Below, one piece after another: positions 43,835 to 52,441 of a stretch of 64,000 bases of DNA. A model generated the notes under the pieces. It saw nothing but the letters and a program-made list of their open reading frames with translations. It was not told the DNA's origin and ran no database searches. The stretch spans positions 2,108,001 through 2,172,000 of the forward strand of contig JAWKIO010000005.1 of assembly GCA_041394265.1 (NCBI GenBank), given 5' to 3'. Both the position numbers and the translations under genes were made by a program. The stretch is from Acidimicrobiales bacterium (GTDB lineage: Bacteria; Actinomycetota; Acidimicrobiia; Acidimicrobiales; SZUA-35). Position 1 is the first letter of the stretch, and every line of letters starts with the position of its first letter.

Positions 43835-44748
43835 CCGTGGGTTGGGTGGCGGCAACGACGCGCGGACGCTCGTTGGCAACGCGACTCGTCGGCCTCGACG
43901 GTGCGCAGGCGATCGCGCATGTCGAGTCGTGGCCGCAGGCTCGGAGCCTTCTCGCTTCGACGGTCTATGGCAACACGCTCGCCCTCGACGCCGATCGCCA
44001 TGCTGCGCATCGTGCCGTCGCAGCCACGACGGCCTGGTATCTCCGAGTCGTGGCCGGATGGCTCCCCGCCAACGGCGCCGGCCTCGCCCGGTTGATGGCC
44101 GGGCCGGTCGAGATCTCGAACGTCGAGCAGCACTTCGACCGTCTTGCTGGAGACGAGACCGCCGCTCCCGTCGATCTCGGATCACTGGCGGTCGCCTGGC
44201 CACGGATCGCGGCGACGACCTCGGTCGGGCAGGTCCGGACCGTCCTCCGACACTCGAGCTGGGGTGACCCCGGGGTCGGTGAGCCGCCGGCCATCATCGT
44301 CGGTCTGTGGTTGTCCTGGTTGCGACGCCTCAGTCGCCAGGTCGACGAGTTCGGCCCCGAGGCGCGCGGGGCGGCAGCGGTCGTCCTGGCTCGTGAAACG
44401 CTTGCCTTCGAACGAACGCTCGCACATCCGGCGGGCGAGGACGAAGACCGACTGTTGACCCGGGCGTGGCGTAACGCTGCGACATTGCCGGATCTGCAGC
44501 GGCGGCTCCCCGACTCGGCTGGGTGGGCCTTGGCACCGGTCGACTCGGTGGACGATCTCTGGAAGGCCGAACTCGGCGTCGTCGCCGCGTTCGCGCTGAA
44601 GGCCCAGCAGTTGCTGGCTCGCCCTCGCAGCGATCGCAGCGCCGTCGCCGCGTTCATGGTGCTGGTGCTGGTCGACCGCTGGCGGGTCGACGCTGCGATC
44701 GAGGTCGCCGGTCGTCGGCCGCGGGAGGTGTTCGATGACGTGGCGTGA
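43831..44748 (+). CDS. V/A-type ATPase subunit C-like (central socket)
   Basis: The 305-residue helical protein starts WVAATTRGRSLATRLVG, close to the start of archaeal/bacterial subunit C, which links the rotor axle to the membrane c-ring. Sequence resemblance is weak beyond helical content, so the call rests mainly on position between the stalk and subunit I. Its final 14 bp overlap the subunit I start. Confidence 0.6.
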   Translation: MTVGWVAATTRGRSLATRLVGLDGAQAIAHVESWPQARSLLASTVYGNTLALDADRHAAHRAVAATTAWYLRVVAGWLPANGAGLARLMAGPVEISNVEQHFDRLAGDETAAPVDLGSLAVAWPRIAATTSVGQVRTVLRHSSWGDPGVGEPPAIIVGLWLSWLRRLSRQVDEFGPEARGAAAVVLARETLAFERTLAHPAGEDEDRLLTRAWRNAATLPDLQRRLPDSAGWALAPVDSVDDLWKAELGVVAAFALKAQQLLARPRSDRSAVAAFMVLVLVDRWRVDAAIEVAGRRPREVFDDVA

Positions 44749-46012
44749 GGTGACGCCGATCCCCATGTCACGAGTGGCGGTCGTTGCGACGATGTCGACG
44801 GCGGGCGACGTCCTCGCCGCCGTTGCCGCTGCCGGCGTCTTCGAGCCCGACGAGGATCGTGCCCCGTCCCAACCCGGCGTGGCGACGGTCGACGAGCGGC
44901 TGGCTTCGGCCATCAGCATGAGCGGATGCCCGACCCTGACGGGTTGGATGCCCAGGGCAGAGGTGGAACCGCTGCGTACCATGCTCACGCCGCTGGGTGG
45001 CGGTGTTGCCGCCATCCCGGTTCGGCGCGGTGCGATCGTGCCAACCGCACACGCACCGGCGGGCATCGATTCGTCGCTGCGTCCCCTCGTCACGACGTAC
45101 GGGACGATTCCCTACCGCGACGTCGATCCGACGATGTTCGCTGCGATCTCCTACATGCTCATGTTCGGGATGATGTTCGGCGATGTCGCCCACGGCGTGG
45201 CGTTGGCCGTCGTCGGCGTGATCCTGCACCGAACGACGTCCGGTCGCCTGGCCACGTTGTCAGGGTTTGCCTCGTTTCTCATCGGCGCCGGTGTGGCCTC
45301 GACCGGCTTCGGGCTGCTCTACGGTGAGTGCTTCGGGCCGACCGACCTGGTGCCCACACTGTGGCTGCACCCACTCGACGAACCCGAAACCCTGCTGCTC
45401 GCAGGATTGGCAGTCGGCGTCGCCCTTCTGGGAGTGACCTTCGTGCTCGCCTCGGTGAACCGGTGGCGCGAATCGGGCCCCGCCGTTGCGATGTACGACG
45501 CCTCGGGTCTCGGCGGCGCGCTGGTCTTCCTCGGTTTGGTGTCGGAACTCGCCGTGGCGCTGGGCGGTCCGCAGGCGCTCTCATCGGTCGCAATCGCTCT
45601 GGGTGGTCTCGGTCTTGCGTTGGTCGCCGTCGGGCTCGTCGCCCAGACCGGAACCGGTCCGACGGGATGGGCACAGGCGGTCATCGAAATCTTCGACACG
45701 GTGCTTCGTCTCGGTTCGTCGGTGGTGTCCTTCACCCGGCTCGCTGCCTTCGGGCTCACGCATGCGGTGATCACGAGCGTCGTGTGGGATGGCACCGTGG
45801 GACTCTGGCAGCGTGGCGGCATCGCATCGGGTACCGCTGCGGTGCTGCTGTTCACGGCTGGCAACGCAGCGGCCTTTGCGCTCGGCGCGCTCGTCGGTGC
45901 CATCCAGGCGTTGAGGCTCGAGTACTACGAGCTCTTCTCTCGGATCTTCCTCGGCCAGGGACGTCCCTTCTCGCCCTGGCATCTTCCCGACGAACGATTG
46001 GAATCGTCATGA
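44735..46012 (+). CDS. V/A-type ATPase subunit I (a), short form
   Basis: The 425-residue protein has a reduced N-terminal cytoplasmic part (about 115 residues) and then around seven membrane segments. The signature DVDPTMFAAISYMLMFGMMFGDVAHG and the proton-path helix SVVSFTRLAAFGLTHAVI place the essential Arg at residue 335. Typical bacterial subunit I proteins are about 600-660 residues, so the peripheral-stalk-binding arm is strongly shortened. It forms the stator half-channels for H+ or Na+. Confidence 0.85.
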   Translation: MTWREVTPIPMSRVAVVATMSTAGDVLAAVAAAGVFEPDEDRAPSQPGVATVDERLASAISMSGCPTLTGWMPRAEVEPLRTMLTPLGGGVAAIPVRRGAIVPTAHAPAGIDSSLRPLVTTYGTIPYRDVDPTMFAAISYMLMFGMMFGDVAHGVALAVVGVILHRTTSGRLATLSGFASFLIGAGVASTGFGLLYGECFGPTDLVPTLWLHPLDEPETLLLAGLAVGVALLGVTFVLASVNRWRESGPAVAMYDASGLGGALVFLGLVSELAVALGGPQALSSVAIALGGLGLALVAVGLVAQTGTGPTGWAQAVIEIFDTVLRLGSSVVSFTRLAAFGLTHAVITSVVWDGTVGLWQRGGIASGTAAVLLFTAGNAAAFALGALVGAIQALRLEYYELFSRIFLGQGRPFSPWHLPDERLESS

Positions 46013-46476
46013 ACTCCTGGCTGCTCGCCCTCGTCCTCGTGTTTCCGCTCGTCGTGGTGGCGCCCTTCGTGCTGCGCTTGCCTCCTCGTATCCTTCGATG
46101 GCTGCAGCTCGGTGTCGTCGGGGGGACGCTCACGCTGGGGTTGACGCTGCTCATGGTCGGCCTGGTCTCGGAGCAGAGCGGTGCGACCGAGGCCGCAACC
46201 AGCGCGTCGTCCGTCGCTGTGGTCGTGCCGGCGCAGACCAGCACGGACACGACTGTGGGAGTCGACTCGGGTTCGGCGTTCCTGGGCGCAGCGATCGCCG
46301 TCGCGGCCTCCGCCATCGGCGCCGGCATCGCCGTGGCCTACACCGGCTCGGCCGCCCTGGCCACGGTGAGCGAGCAACCCGACCTCTTCGGCCGGGCGAT
46401 GGTGGTGGTCGGCCTTGCCGAAGGCATCGCCATCTATGGACTCATCGTGGCCGTGCTGATCCTGGGCAAGCTATGA
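46009..46476 (+). CDS. V/A-type ATPase subunit K (c-ring proteolipid), four-helix form
   Basis: The 155-residue proteolipid has two N-terminal hydrophobic segments (about 4-22 and 31-53), a Thr/Ser-rich linker, then the classic c-subunit hairpin. That hairpin is FLGAAIAVAASAIGAGIAVAY followed by VVVGLAEGIAIYGLIVAVLI, with the ion-binding Glu138. The first hairpin has no acidic residue in the membrane. The layout recalls eukaryotic-type c subunits with one carboxylate per four helices. It overlaps the subunit I and F genes by 4 bp each. Confidence 0.8.
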   Translation: MNSWLLALVLVFPLVVVAPFVLRLPPRILRWLQLGVVGGTLTLGLTLLMVGLVSEQSGATEAATSASSVAVVVPAQTSTDTTVGVDSGSAFLGAAIAVAASAIGAGIAVAYTGSAALATVSEQPDLFGRAMVVVGLAEGIAIYGLIVAVLILGKL

Positions 46477-46691
46477 GCACGGTGGTTGCGCTCGGCGAGT
46501 CCCACGAACTCGATGGGTACGCCCTCGCTGGAGCGCGGGTCGTCCGCTCGCACAGCGCCACGCAGCTGGTCGAGGCGTTCGAAGCTCTGGAGGAAGAGGT
46601 CGGGCTGGTACTCCTGACCCGGTGGTCGGCCGACATACTGCGCGACCAGCTGAGCGAACGCCCTCGTCTGCTGCAGGTGGTTCTGCCATGA
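46473..46691 (+). CDS. V/A-type ATPase subunit F, short
   Basis: The 72-residue product has the subunit F start VVALGESHELDGYALAGARVVRS and a later EEEVGLVLLTRWSADIL strand pair. Typical F subunits have about 100 residues with a C-terminal helix that inserts into the A3B3 head; that helix is largely missing here. It overlaps its neighbours by 4 bp on both sides, fixing the reading frame. Confidence 0.75.
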   Translation: MSTVVALGESHELDGYALAGARVVRSHSATQLVEAFEALEEEVGLVLLTRWSADILRDQLSERPRLLQVVLP

Positions 46692-47239
46692 CGACCATCG
46701 CCCGTCTGTCGCCCGCCGAACTGGAGTCGGTTGCTGCGTCTCTCGCGCCGGTTCGCCGGGCGCTGCTCGATGAGGCTGAAGCTGCTACCCGATCCATTCT
46801 CGTTGCGGCGCGCGAGGAAGCGGCGAGCCGAATCCGAAAGGAAGAGACGGCTGCCGATGACGCCGTTCGCCGAGCGGTCGAGCGACGCGAGCGTGCATCG
46901 CAGGCAGCGTTCGACCAGATGATGGCAGCGGAGCGGAGTCGCTCGGATCGCCTTGTTCGGGTGCGCCGGTCCGAGCACGTGGCTGCGCTGGTCGACGAGA
47001 CGGTGTCAGCGGCGAGGAGCATGCGGTCGGACGAGCGCTACCCGCGACTGCTCGAAGCACTGGCGGAGCGGGCCAGGGTGCAACTGGGTCCCGAGGCGGG
47101 CATCGAAGCCGATCGGACCGAGGCTGGCGGTGTGATCGGGGAGCTCGGCCACCATCGGGTCGACTACTCGCTGGATGCGCTGGCGCGGCGGGCGCTCACC
47201 CGACTCGCCGATGAGGTGGCGGAGGTGGTGGGACAATGA
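46688..47239 (+). CDS. V/A-type ATPase subunit E (peripheral stalk)
   Basis: The 183-residue protein has a long N-terminal charged helix (LLDEAEAATRSILVAAREEAASRIRKEE) and a C-terminal globular part ending in DYSLDALARRALTRLADEVAEVV, as in E subunits that pair with G/H in the peripheral stalk. ATGA overlaps on both sides. Confidence 0.75.
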   Translation: MTTIARLSPAELESVAASLAPVRRALLDEAEAATRSILVAAREEAASRIRKEETAADDAVRRAVERRERASQAAFDQMMAAERSRSDRLVRVRRSEHVAALVDETVSAARSMRSDERYPRLLEALAERARVQLGPEAGIEADRTEAGGVIGELGHHRVDYSLDALARRALTRLADEVAEVVGQ

Positions 47240-48960
47240 CCGAGGTCGGCCACGTGGTGCGGGTGAACGGTCCGGTCGTTCACCTCGAAGGACTCGAGGG
47301 GGCCGTGCACGGTGAGTTCGTCGAGGTGGGCGAGCGGCGGCTGCCTGGCGAAGTCATCTCGCTGCAACCCGACCATCTGGTCGCGCAGCTCTATGAGTAC
47401 ACCGGTGGGCTCGCCGTCGGCGCTCCGGCGTGGGCATCGGGCCACCCGCTGAACATCGAACTTGGCCCCGACCTGCTCGGCGGGATCTACGACGGCCTCC
47501 TGCGACCCTTGTCGGATGCCGCCGACTTCATCGATGCCCGGGCGCTGACGGACCAACGGATGACCGAGCACCAGTTCACGCCGAGCGTTGCGGTCGGCGA
47601 CGTCGTCGGTCCCGGCGCCGAAATCGGCTCGGTGGCCACCTCGACGCCCGGACTCGACCACCTCGTGATCGTTCCACCGGGGCTCCGTGGAACGGTCGAT
47701 TCGATCGTCGACGCGGGTGTCGTGAACTCCCGGGCCCCGGTCGCCGTGATCGATGGCCGGACCATCTCGCTGACCAGTTCGTGGCCGATCCGGCGCCCCC
47801 GACCGTTCGCCGAACGGCTGGTCGATCGGCCGCCCTTCGTCACCGGGCAGCGAGTGCTCGACACCATGGAACCGATCGCCAAGGGCAGTAGTGCCACGGT
47901 CATCGGCGGATTTGGTGAGGGCAAGACGATGCTGTTGGAACAGATTGCGAAGTGGGGCGACGCCGACGTCATCGTCTACGTCGGTTGCGGTGAGCGCGGC
48001 AACGAACTGGCGGACCTCGTGGACGAGTTGAGCGGGCTCACCGATCCGCGAACGGGTCGAAGCCTGCGTGAGCGAACCATCATCTTGGCCAATACCTCGA
48101 ACATGCCGGTCATGGCCCGCGAGGCCAGTATCTACACGGCGACGACCATCGCCGAGTTCTACCGGGACATGGGTCTGCATGCGGTGATCATCGCCGACTC
48201 GACCTCCCGATGGGCCGAAGCGAGGCGCGAGCTGGCCAGCAGAACCGGTGCCATCCCGGCCGAGCAGGGGTACCCGGCCGATCTGGCATCGTCGCTGGCC
48301 GACTTCTATCAGCGAGCCGGCTTCGTGACCACACTCGGCGGCCGGCAGGGCGCCGTGACGATCGTGACGTCGGTGTCCCCGCCGGGTGGCGACCCCACCG
48401 AACCGGTTGCGGCGTCGACGCAGCGGTTCGTCCAGGCGGTGTGGGGACTCGACCGGGCGTTGGCCTATGCCCGTCACTATCCGGCGGTGAGCTGGCAGAC
48501 GTCGTTCTCGCTCGACGTCGACCGAGTGGCGCGCTGGCACGCTGCCAACGGCGACCCCGATTGGCTCGTTCGCCGGTCACGACTGCAGATGGTGCTGAAG
48601 GAGGCGGGTCGACTCCAAGGCCTGGCCGATCTGGTCGGCCTGACCTCACTCGCCTCCCATGATCGAGTCGTACTGCTCACGGCGCGACTGATCCGTGAAG
48701 CCGTGCTGCAGCAGAGCGCCCTGAGCGACAACGACGCGTCCTGCTCGCTCTACAAACAGGCCGCACTGGCGCAGGCGGTGCTCGACGTGCACGACGCCGC
48801 GGTTCGGGCGGCCGATGGCGGAATCCCGGCGACCATCATCGAGAGCCTCGACTTCGGCCCGCTGGTGCGGGCGAAGGATGCGGTTGCGCCAGATGATGTC
48901 GCAGGCGTTGCGGCAATTGCTGACACGGTGCTGCGCTCCGTCGAGGAGGTGAGGTCGTGA
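47236..48960 (+). CDS. atpA: V/A-type ATPase catalytic subunit A
   Basis: The 574-residue subunit has an N-terminal beta-barrel (GHVVRVNGPVVHLEGLEG) and the V/A-specific non-homologous bulge around 110-200. The Walker A appears as GGFGEGKT at 224-231, followed by YVGCGERGNELADLVDE with the catalytic Glu, ADSTSRWAEARRE, and SPPGGDPTEPV. It hydrolyses or makes ATP in the A3B3 head. The symbol atpA is used for the archaeal-type A subunit (ntpA in enterococci), not the F-type alpha. Confidence 0.95.
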   Translation: MTEVGHVVRVNGPVVHLEGLEGAVHGEFVEVGERRLPGEVISLQPDHLVAQLYEYTGGLAVGAPAWASGHPLNIELGPDLLGGIYDGLLRPLSDAADFIDARALTDQRMTEHQFTPSVAVGDVVGPGAEIGSVATSTPGLDHLVIVPPGLRGTVDSIVDAGVVNSRAPVAVIDGRTISLTSSWPIRRPRPFAERLVDRPPFVTGQRVLDTMEPIAKGSSATVIGGFGEGKTMLLEQIAKWGDADVIVYVGCGERGNELADLVDELSGLTDPRTGRSLRERTIILANTSNMPVMAREASIYTATTIAEFYRDMGLHAVIIADSTSRWAEARRELASRTGAIPAEQGYPADLASSLADFYQRAGFVTTLGGRQGAVTIVTSVSPPGGDPTEPVAASTQRFVQAVWGLDRALAYARHYPAVSWQTSFSLDVDRVARWHAANGDPDWLVRRSRLQMVLKEAGRLQGLADLVGLTSLASHDRVVLLTARLIREAVLQQSALSDNDASCSLYKQAALAQAVLDVHDAAVRAADGGIPATIIESLDFGPLVRAKDAVAPDDVAGVAAIADTVLRSVEEVRS

Positions 48961-50390
48961 CGACGCCTCGAACGGTTGCTGCCGAGCAACGGCTCGTCGA
49001 CGCGCTGACGGCGCCGATCGAGGTCGACGACGTCCTTCGGGTCGACGGCCCGTTGCTTTTCGTGAGGGTGACCGAGCCGGTCGGGTGGGACGACCATGTC
49101 GACGTGCGCGTGCCCGGCGGCGACATTCGCCATGGTGTCGTGATCGACGTCGAGCGAGACCTCGCGATCGTGGAGGTCTACGAAGGGACCGAGGGCATCG
49201 GCACTGCGCAGACGACCGTCTCATTCTCGGGGACGCCAACGGTGCTGCCAGCCACCGACCGCTGGCTCGGGCGGGTGTGCGACGGTCGGGGCGCTCCCCG
49301 TGACGGCGGTCCGGCGATCGTCGGTGCGGTCACCCGGCCGGTGGCGGGATCGGTGATCAATCCGGCCAAGCGAACGGTGCCCACCGATCCCGTCCTCACC
49401 GGTGTCTCGGCGATCGATGGCCTGATGACCCTCGTGCGGGGTCAGAAGCTCCCCGTGTTCTCCGAGGCTGGGCTGCCGCATCTCGAGCTGGCCATCCAGA
49501 TCGCAGCCCAGGCACGGGTCGAGGGTGCGCAATTCAGCGTTGTTTTCGCCGGCATGGGCCTGACCAACGCCGACGTCGACCTCATCGTGGGCGGACTGGA
49601 GGATCGAGTACACAAGCGGCAGGCGTGCCTTTTCCTGAACACAGCCGACGATCCGGTGATCGAACGGATCCTCACACCGAGGGTCGCCCTGACGGTGGCC
49701 GAGCACCTTGCGTACGAGCTCGGCCACCATGTGCTGGTCGTCTTGAGCGACATGACGAGCTACTGCGACGCAGTGCGCCAACTCTCGGCAGCGCGCGGCG
49801 AAGTGCCGAGTCGCCGCGGCTACCCGGGCTATCTGTTCAGCGATCTCGCCAGCATCTACGAGCGTTGCGGTCGTATCACCGGGCGTCCCGGATCGATCAC
49901 CGAGGTCCCGATCCTGACGATGCCGGCCGGTGACATCACACATCCGGTCCCAGACCTGACGGGGTACATCACGGAAGGTCAGATCGTTCTGTCGCCCGAC
50001 GTGCTCGGTCGTGGGGTGACGCCGCCGATCGACGCGCTGTCATCACTCTCGAGGCTCATGCGACGTGGGGTGGGTGAGGGCCGAACTCGTGAAGACCATC
50101 GCGCGATCGCAGCGCAGGTGTTGGCGCTGCTGTCGCTCGCTCTCCAGGCCGAGGAACTGGCCTCGCTCATCGGCGTCGAGGCGCTGTCAATCACCGAGCA
50201 GCGCTATCTGAGCTTCGCCGATCGGTTCGAGTCCGACGTGATCGCCCAGGGCGGATCCGAGTCTCGCTCGCTCGAGGACACCCTCGATCGGTTGTGGAAG
50301 ACGGCTTCGATCATGCCGACACGCGAACTCACGATGGTCAGCGAGGAGCAGATCGCTCGCTACCGGTCTCCAGATGGGAGGTCGAGATGA
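48957..50390 (+). CDS. atpB: V/A-type ATPase subunit B
   Basis: The 477-residue non-catalytic subunit lacks an intact Walker A, as expected. It keeps the shared VIVGAVTRPVAGSVINPAKR, GVSAIDGLMTLVRGQKLPVFSEAGLPHLELA, VLSDMTSYCDAVRQLSAARGEVPSRRGYPGYLFSDLASIYERCGR and TEGQIVLSPD segments. It alternates with subunit A in the head. atpB here means the archaeal-type B subunit, not the F-type a subunit. Confidence 0.95.
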   Translation: MTTPRTVAAEQRLVDALTAPIEVDDVLRVDGPLLFVRVTEPVGWDDHVDVRVPGGDIRHGVVIDVERDLAIVEVYEGTEGIGTAQTTVSFSGTPTVLPATDRWLGRVCDGRGAPRDGGPAIVGAVTRPVAGSVINPAKRTVPTDPVLTGVSAIDGLMTLVRGQKLPVFSEAGLPHLELAIQIAAQARVEGAQFSVVFAGMGLTNADVDLIVGGLEDRVHKRQACLFLNTADDPVIERILTPRVALTVAEHLAYELGHHVLVVLSDMTSYCDAVRQLSAARGEVPSRRGYPGYLFSDLASIYERCGRITGRPGSITEVPILTMPAGDITHPVPDLTGYITEGQIVLSPDVLGRGVTPPIDALSSLSRLMRRGVGEGRTREDHRAIAAQVLALLSLALQAEELASLIGVEALSITEQRYLSFADRFESDVIAQGGSESRSLEDTLDRLWKTASIMPTRELTMVSEEQIARYRSPDGRSR

Positions 50391-51004
50391 GCGGCACGGC
50401 CACGCCGACGGCTGCCGCCCGCCTGCGGTTGATCCGGCAGGAGCAGCTGGCCACGCACGCGGCCGAGTTGCTGAGTGGAAAGGAGGCTGCGCTCGAACGA
50501 GAGTGCGTCCGACTGGCAGGCCACGTCAATCGCACCGAGCAGCGGTGGCGTGAGCGATCGTCCGATGCCGCGACGTGGCTGCTGCGGACGCGCATGCTCG
50601 GGGGCAGTCGCGAGCTGGACCGTGTGGTCGACACCGAATCCGCGAACGCAGCGGTCTCGGTGACCTGGCAAGCCTCGATGGGTGTCGCGTACCCGAGCGA
50701 CGTGTCGTGCACGTTTCCGGAACCGCCGGCGGTGTACACCACCGCCGCGATGGCTCCCACCATCGAGGCGCATCGTCAGGCACTACGCACAGCTGCGGAA
50801 CACGCCGCAATGTCGTCGGCGTTGGAGCGGCTGCAATCCGAACTCGTCGCCACCCGCCGCCGGCGACGCGCAATCGAGGACCGGCTGATCCCCGACCTGG
50901 CCGCCGAACGCCAGGCACTCGAGATCCATCTCGACGAGGAGGACCGAGATCAGGCGCTGCGAGTTCGCCTCGCTGCTCGCCAGCAGACGGGAGTAGCGAC
51001 GTGA
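50387..51004 (+). CDS. atpD: V/A-type ATPase subunit D (rotor axle)
   Basis: The 205-residue coiled-coil protein starts TPTAAARLRLIRQEQLATHAAELLSGKEAAL, the D-subunit pattern with paired helices, and ends with LEIHLDEEDRDQ. It forms the central shaft with F. It overlaps subunit B and the universal stress protein by 4 bp each. Confidence 0.85.
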   Translation: MSGTATPTAAARLRLIRQEQLATHAAELLSGKEAALERECVRLAGHVNRTEQRWRERSSDAATWLLRTRMLGGSRELDRVVDTESANAAVSVTWQASMGVAYPSDVSCTFPEPPAVYTTAAMAPTIEAHRQALRTAAEHAAMSSALERLQSELVATRRRRRAIEDRLIPDLAAERQALEIHLDEEDRDQALRVRLAARQQTGVAT

Positions 51005-51384
51005 TCGAGCGCATCGTTGTCGCCGTCGATGATTCCTCCGCCGCCCTCGGGGCCGCCGAGTACGCCATCCGCCTGGCCGAGACCGTGCCTGCAAGGCTTC
51101 ACGTCGTGACCATCGCCGATGCGGGTTCCAAGGGAGTTGCGCTGCTTCGCCATGTCCAGGAGTCGGCGGAACGGCACGGTGTCGATGTCGTCACGACCTT
51201 GCGCGATGACCACCCAGCCTTCGAGGCGATCCTCGACATCGCCCACGACTGGCATGCGGACCTCGTCGTGATGGGCCGCTCCGACGACCGCCGACCGGGA
51301 CGGCACTACGTGGGCAGTGAGACCGAACACCTGCTCGAGTTCACCGATCTGCCCGTGCTCGTCGTCCCCGGGCCGCCGCACTGA
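51001..51384 (+). CDS. Universal stress protein (UspA family) at the end of the ATPase operon
   Basis: The 127-residue protein has the UspA start (ERIVVAVDDSSAALGAAEYAIRLAE), VVMGRSDDRRPGRHYVGSETEHLLEFTDLPVLVVP with the G-x-x-G-x(9)-G-S ATP-binding-like pattern in altered form. The GTGA overlap with subunit D makes it part of the ATPase operon, which suggests a link between rotary ATPase activity and an energy or stress signal. Confidence 0.85.
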   Translation: MIERIVVAVDDSSAALGAAEYAIRLAETVPARLHVVTIADAGSKGVALLRHVQESAERHGVDVVTTLRDDHPAFEAILDIAHDWHADLVVMGRSDDRRPGRHYVGSETEHLLEFTDLPVLVVPGPPH

Positions 51385-51497
51385 TCGGCCCGTCGCCTCC
51401 GAGACCGAGCTGGCGCCAGCATCTGCTCTTCCGGGGTGTCGTGTACGGCACTCTGGTACCGGAGATGTGGCCGTCGCCTGGTCGAGGCAAAACGAGA

Positions 51498-51528
51498 CGA
51501 GCCCCCGAACAGGGGGTTCGAGGGCTCG
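51498..51528 (+). terminator. Terminator hairpin after the V/A-ATPase operon
   Basis: CGAGCCC and GGGCTCG form an outer 7-bp stem; inside, after a C/A mismatch, CGAAC pairs with GTTCG around AGGGG. It lies 114 bp after the Usp stop. No T-run. Confidence 0.6.
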
Positions 51529-51759
51529 CATTCGTGGGTCGGTTGCAGAACCCTGTGACCAGGGTGGACAAGCCCGCTGTCGGGTTGAGTTCCTATGACG
51601 GCGCTCGAAGTTTCCCACGATTTCGGGCCGAGACCCCCGGCAAGGGGTTCGACTGCCACTGCCACTGGCGGGCCATCGCACCCGAATGTTGCGGGAGTTG
51701 TTGCCGATGCTGCGGAAAGCGGTCAGCCGCGTCAACGCCTTCGCTGATTGGAGCATCGA
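51529..51759. other. Non-coding spacer
   Basis: The 51385-51759 gap between the ATPase operon and the first lipoprotein holds the terminator above. In its remainder I see no tRNA, no repeat and no convincing gene, only a run of G/C tracts and scattered GTG codons. Confidence 0.5.
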
Positions 51760-52305
51760 GTGATCAAGAACCTTGCGGCGGTCCTGCTAAATGTGGTCGT
51801 GGCTACCAGTTGTTCGGCGCTGCCGCATGAACAGGCCGAGACGGGATCTGATGCGGTGGCGTCGGAGGCCGGGGCGGCGAACGTAGCCAATGAAGGAGTT
51901 GGACCGATTGTGCTGACCTGGCCGCCACCGGCGCCGGGCGTAGCGGTCGACGTTCAACTCGAAGGCGACTCCACCCGGGAAGGGGAGGAGCTAATCGCAG
52001 TCGACTACATCGCGCCCGACCCCTCCGTGGCGGACCCTCCGATCGAGGGAATCCTGCTCCCGAGCGACTGGTGCCGCTACCCCCAAGAAGACACCGGCGC
52101 CAACATCTACATCGGGCTGTCCGAAGAGACAGCGAAGGCCGTGGCGGTTGAGCGTGGTGACAGCTTGTTCGTGGCCGCCCGAGATTCGGCTTGGTGCTCC
52201 GTACCCTCGTGGTTCCACCGTAGCGGCCACGTCTACGTCACTCTGGAAGCTGGGATCGTGGCGAACGCTCGGGAGGACCTCCTCGACTTCGCAGAAGACG
52301 ACTAG
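51760..52305 (+). CDS. Putative lipoprotein, member of a tandem pair
   Basis: The 181-residue protein has a signal ending in VVVATSC, a lipobox, then an acidic Ala-rich linker. A domain follows with WCRYPQEDTGANIYIGLSEETAKAVAVERGDSLFVAARDSAWC. The same pattern (C...YIGL(S/A)E...D...L...RD...C) recurs in the next gene. GTG at 51760 has GGAG six bp upstream; an ATG at 51748 is the alternative. Function unknown. Codon choice is less GC-biased than in the ATPase genes. Confidence 0.65.
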   Translation: MIKNLAAVLLNVVVATSCSALPHEQAETGSDAVASEAGAANVANEGVGPIVLTWPPPAPGVAVDVQLEGDSTREGEELIAVDYIAPDPSVADPPIEGILLPSDWCRYPQEDTGANIYIGLSEETAKAVAVERGDSLFVAARDSAWCSVPSWFHRSGHVYVTLEAGIVANAREDLLDFAEDD

Positions 52306-52441
52306 CTAGCTGAGGCAGCCGCGGTTCCAACCGGGGCTGCTCGCGTCGACCGTTCGAGAAAGATCATCGACGGTTGGCGTGGCCGAACCGGCGCTGCCGA
52401 AGCTGACAGCGTCAGATCGATCAGATGATGAGGTGGCCTGA

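Noticed and set aside
51385..51759. tRNA gene as island attachment site
   Set aside because: I looked for a cloverleaf and a TTCRA-type T-loop near the island start. Only the terminator hairpin GTTCG is present and the arms do not form.
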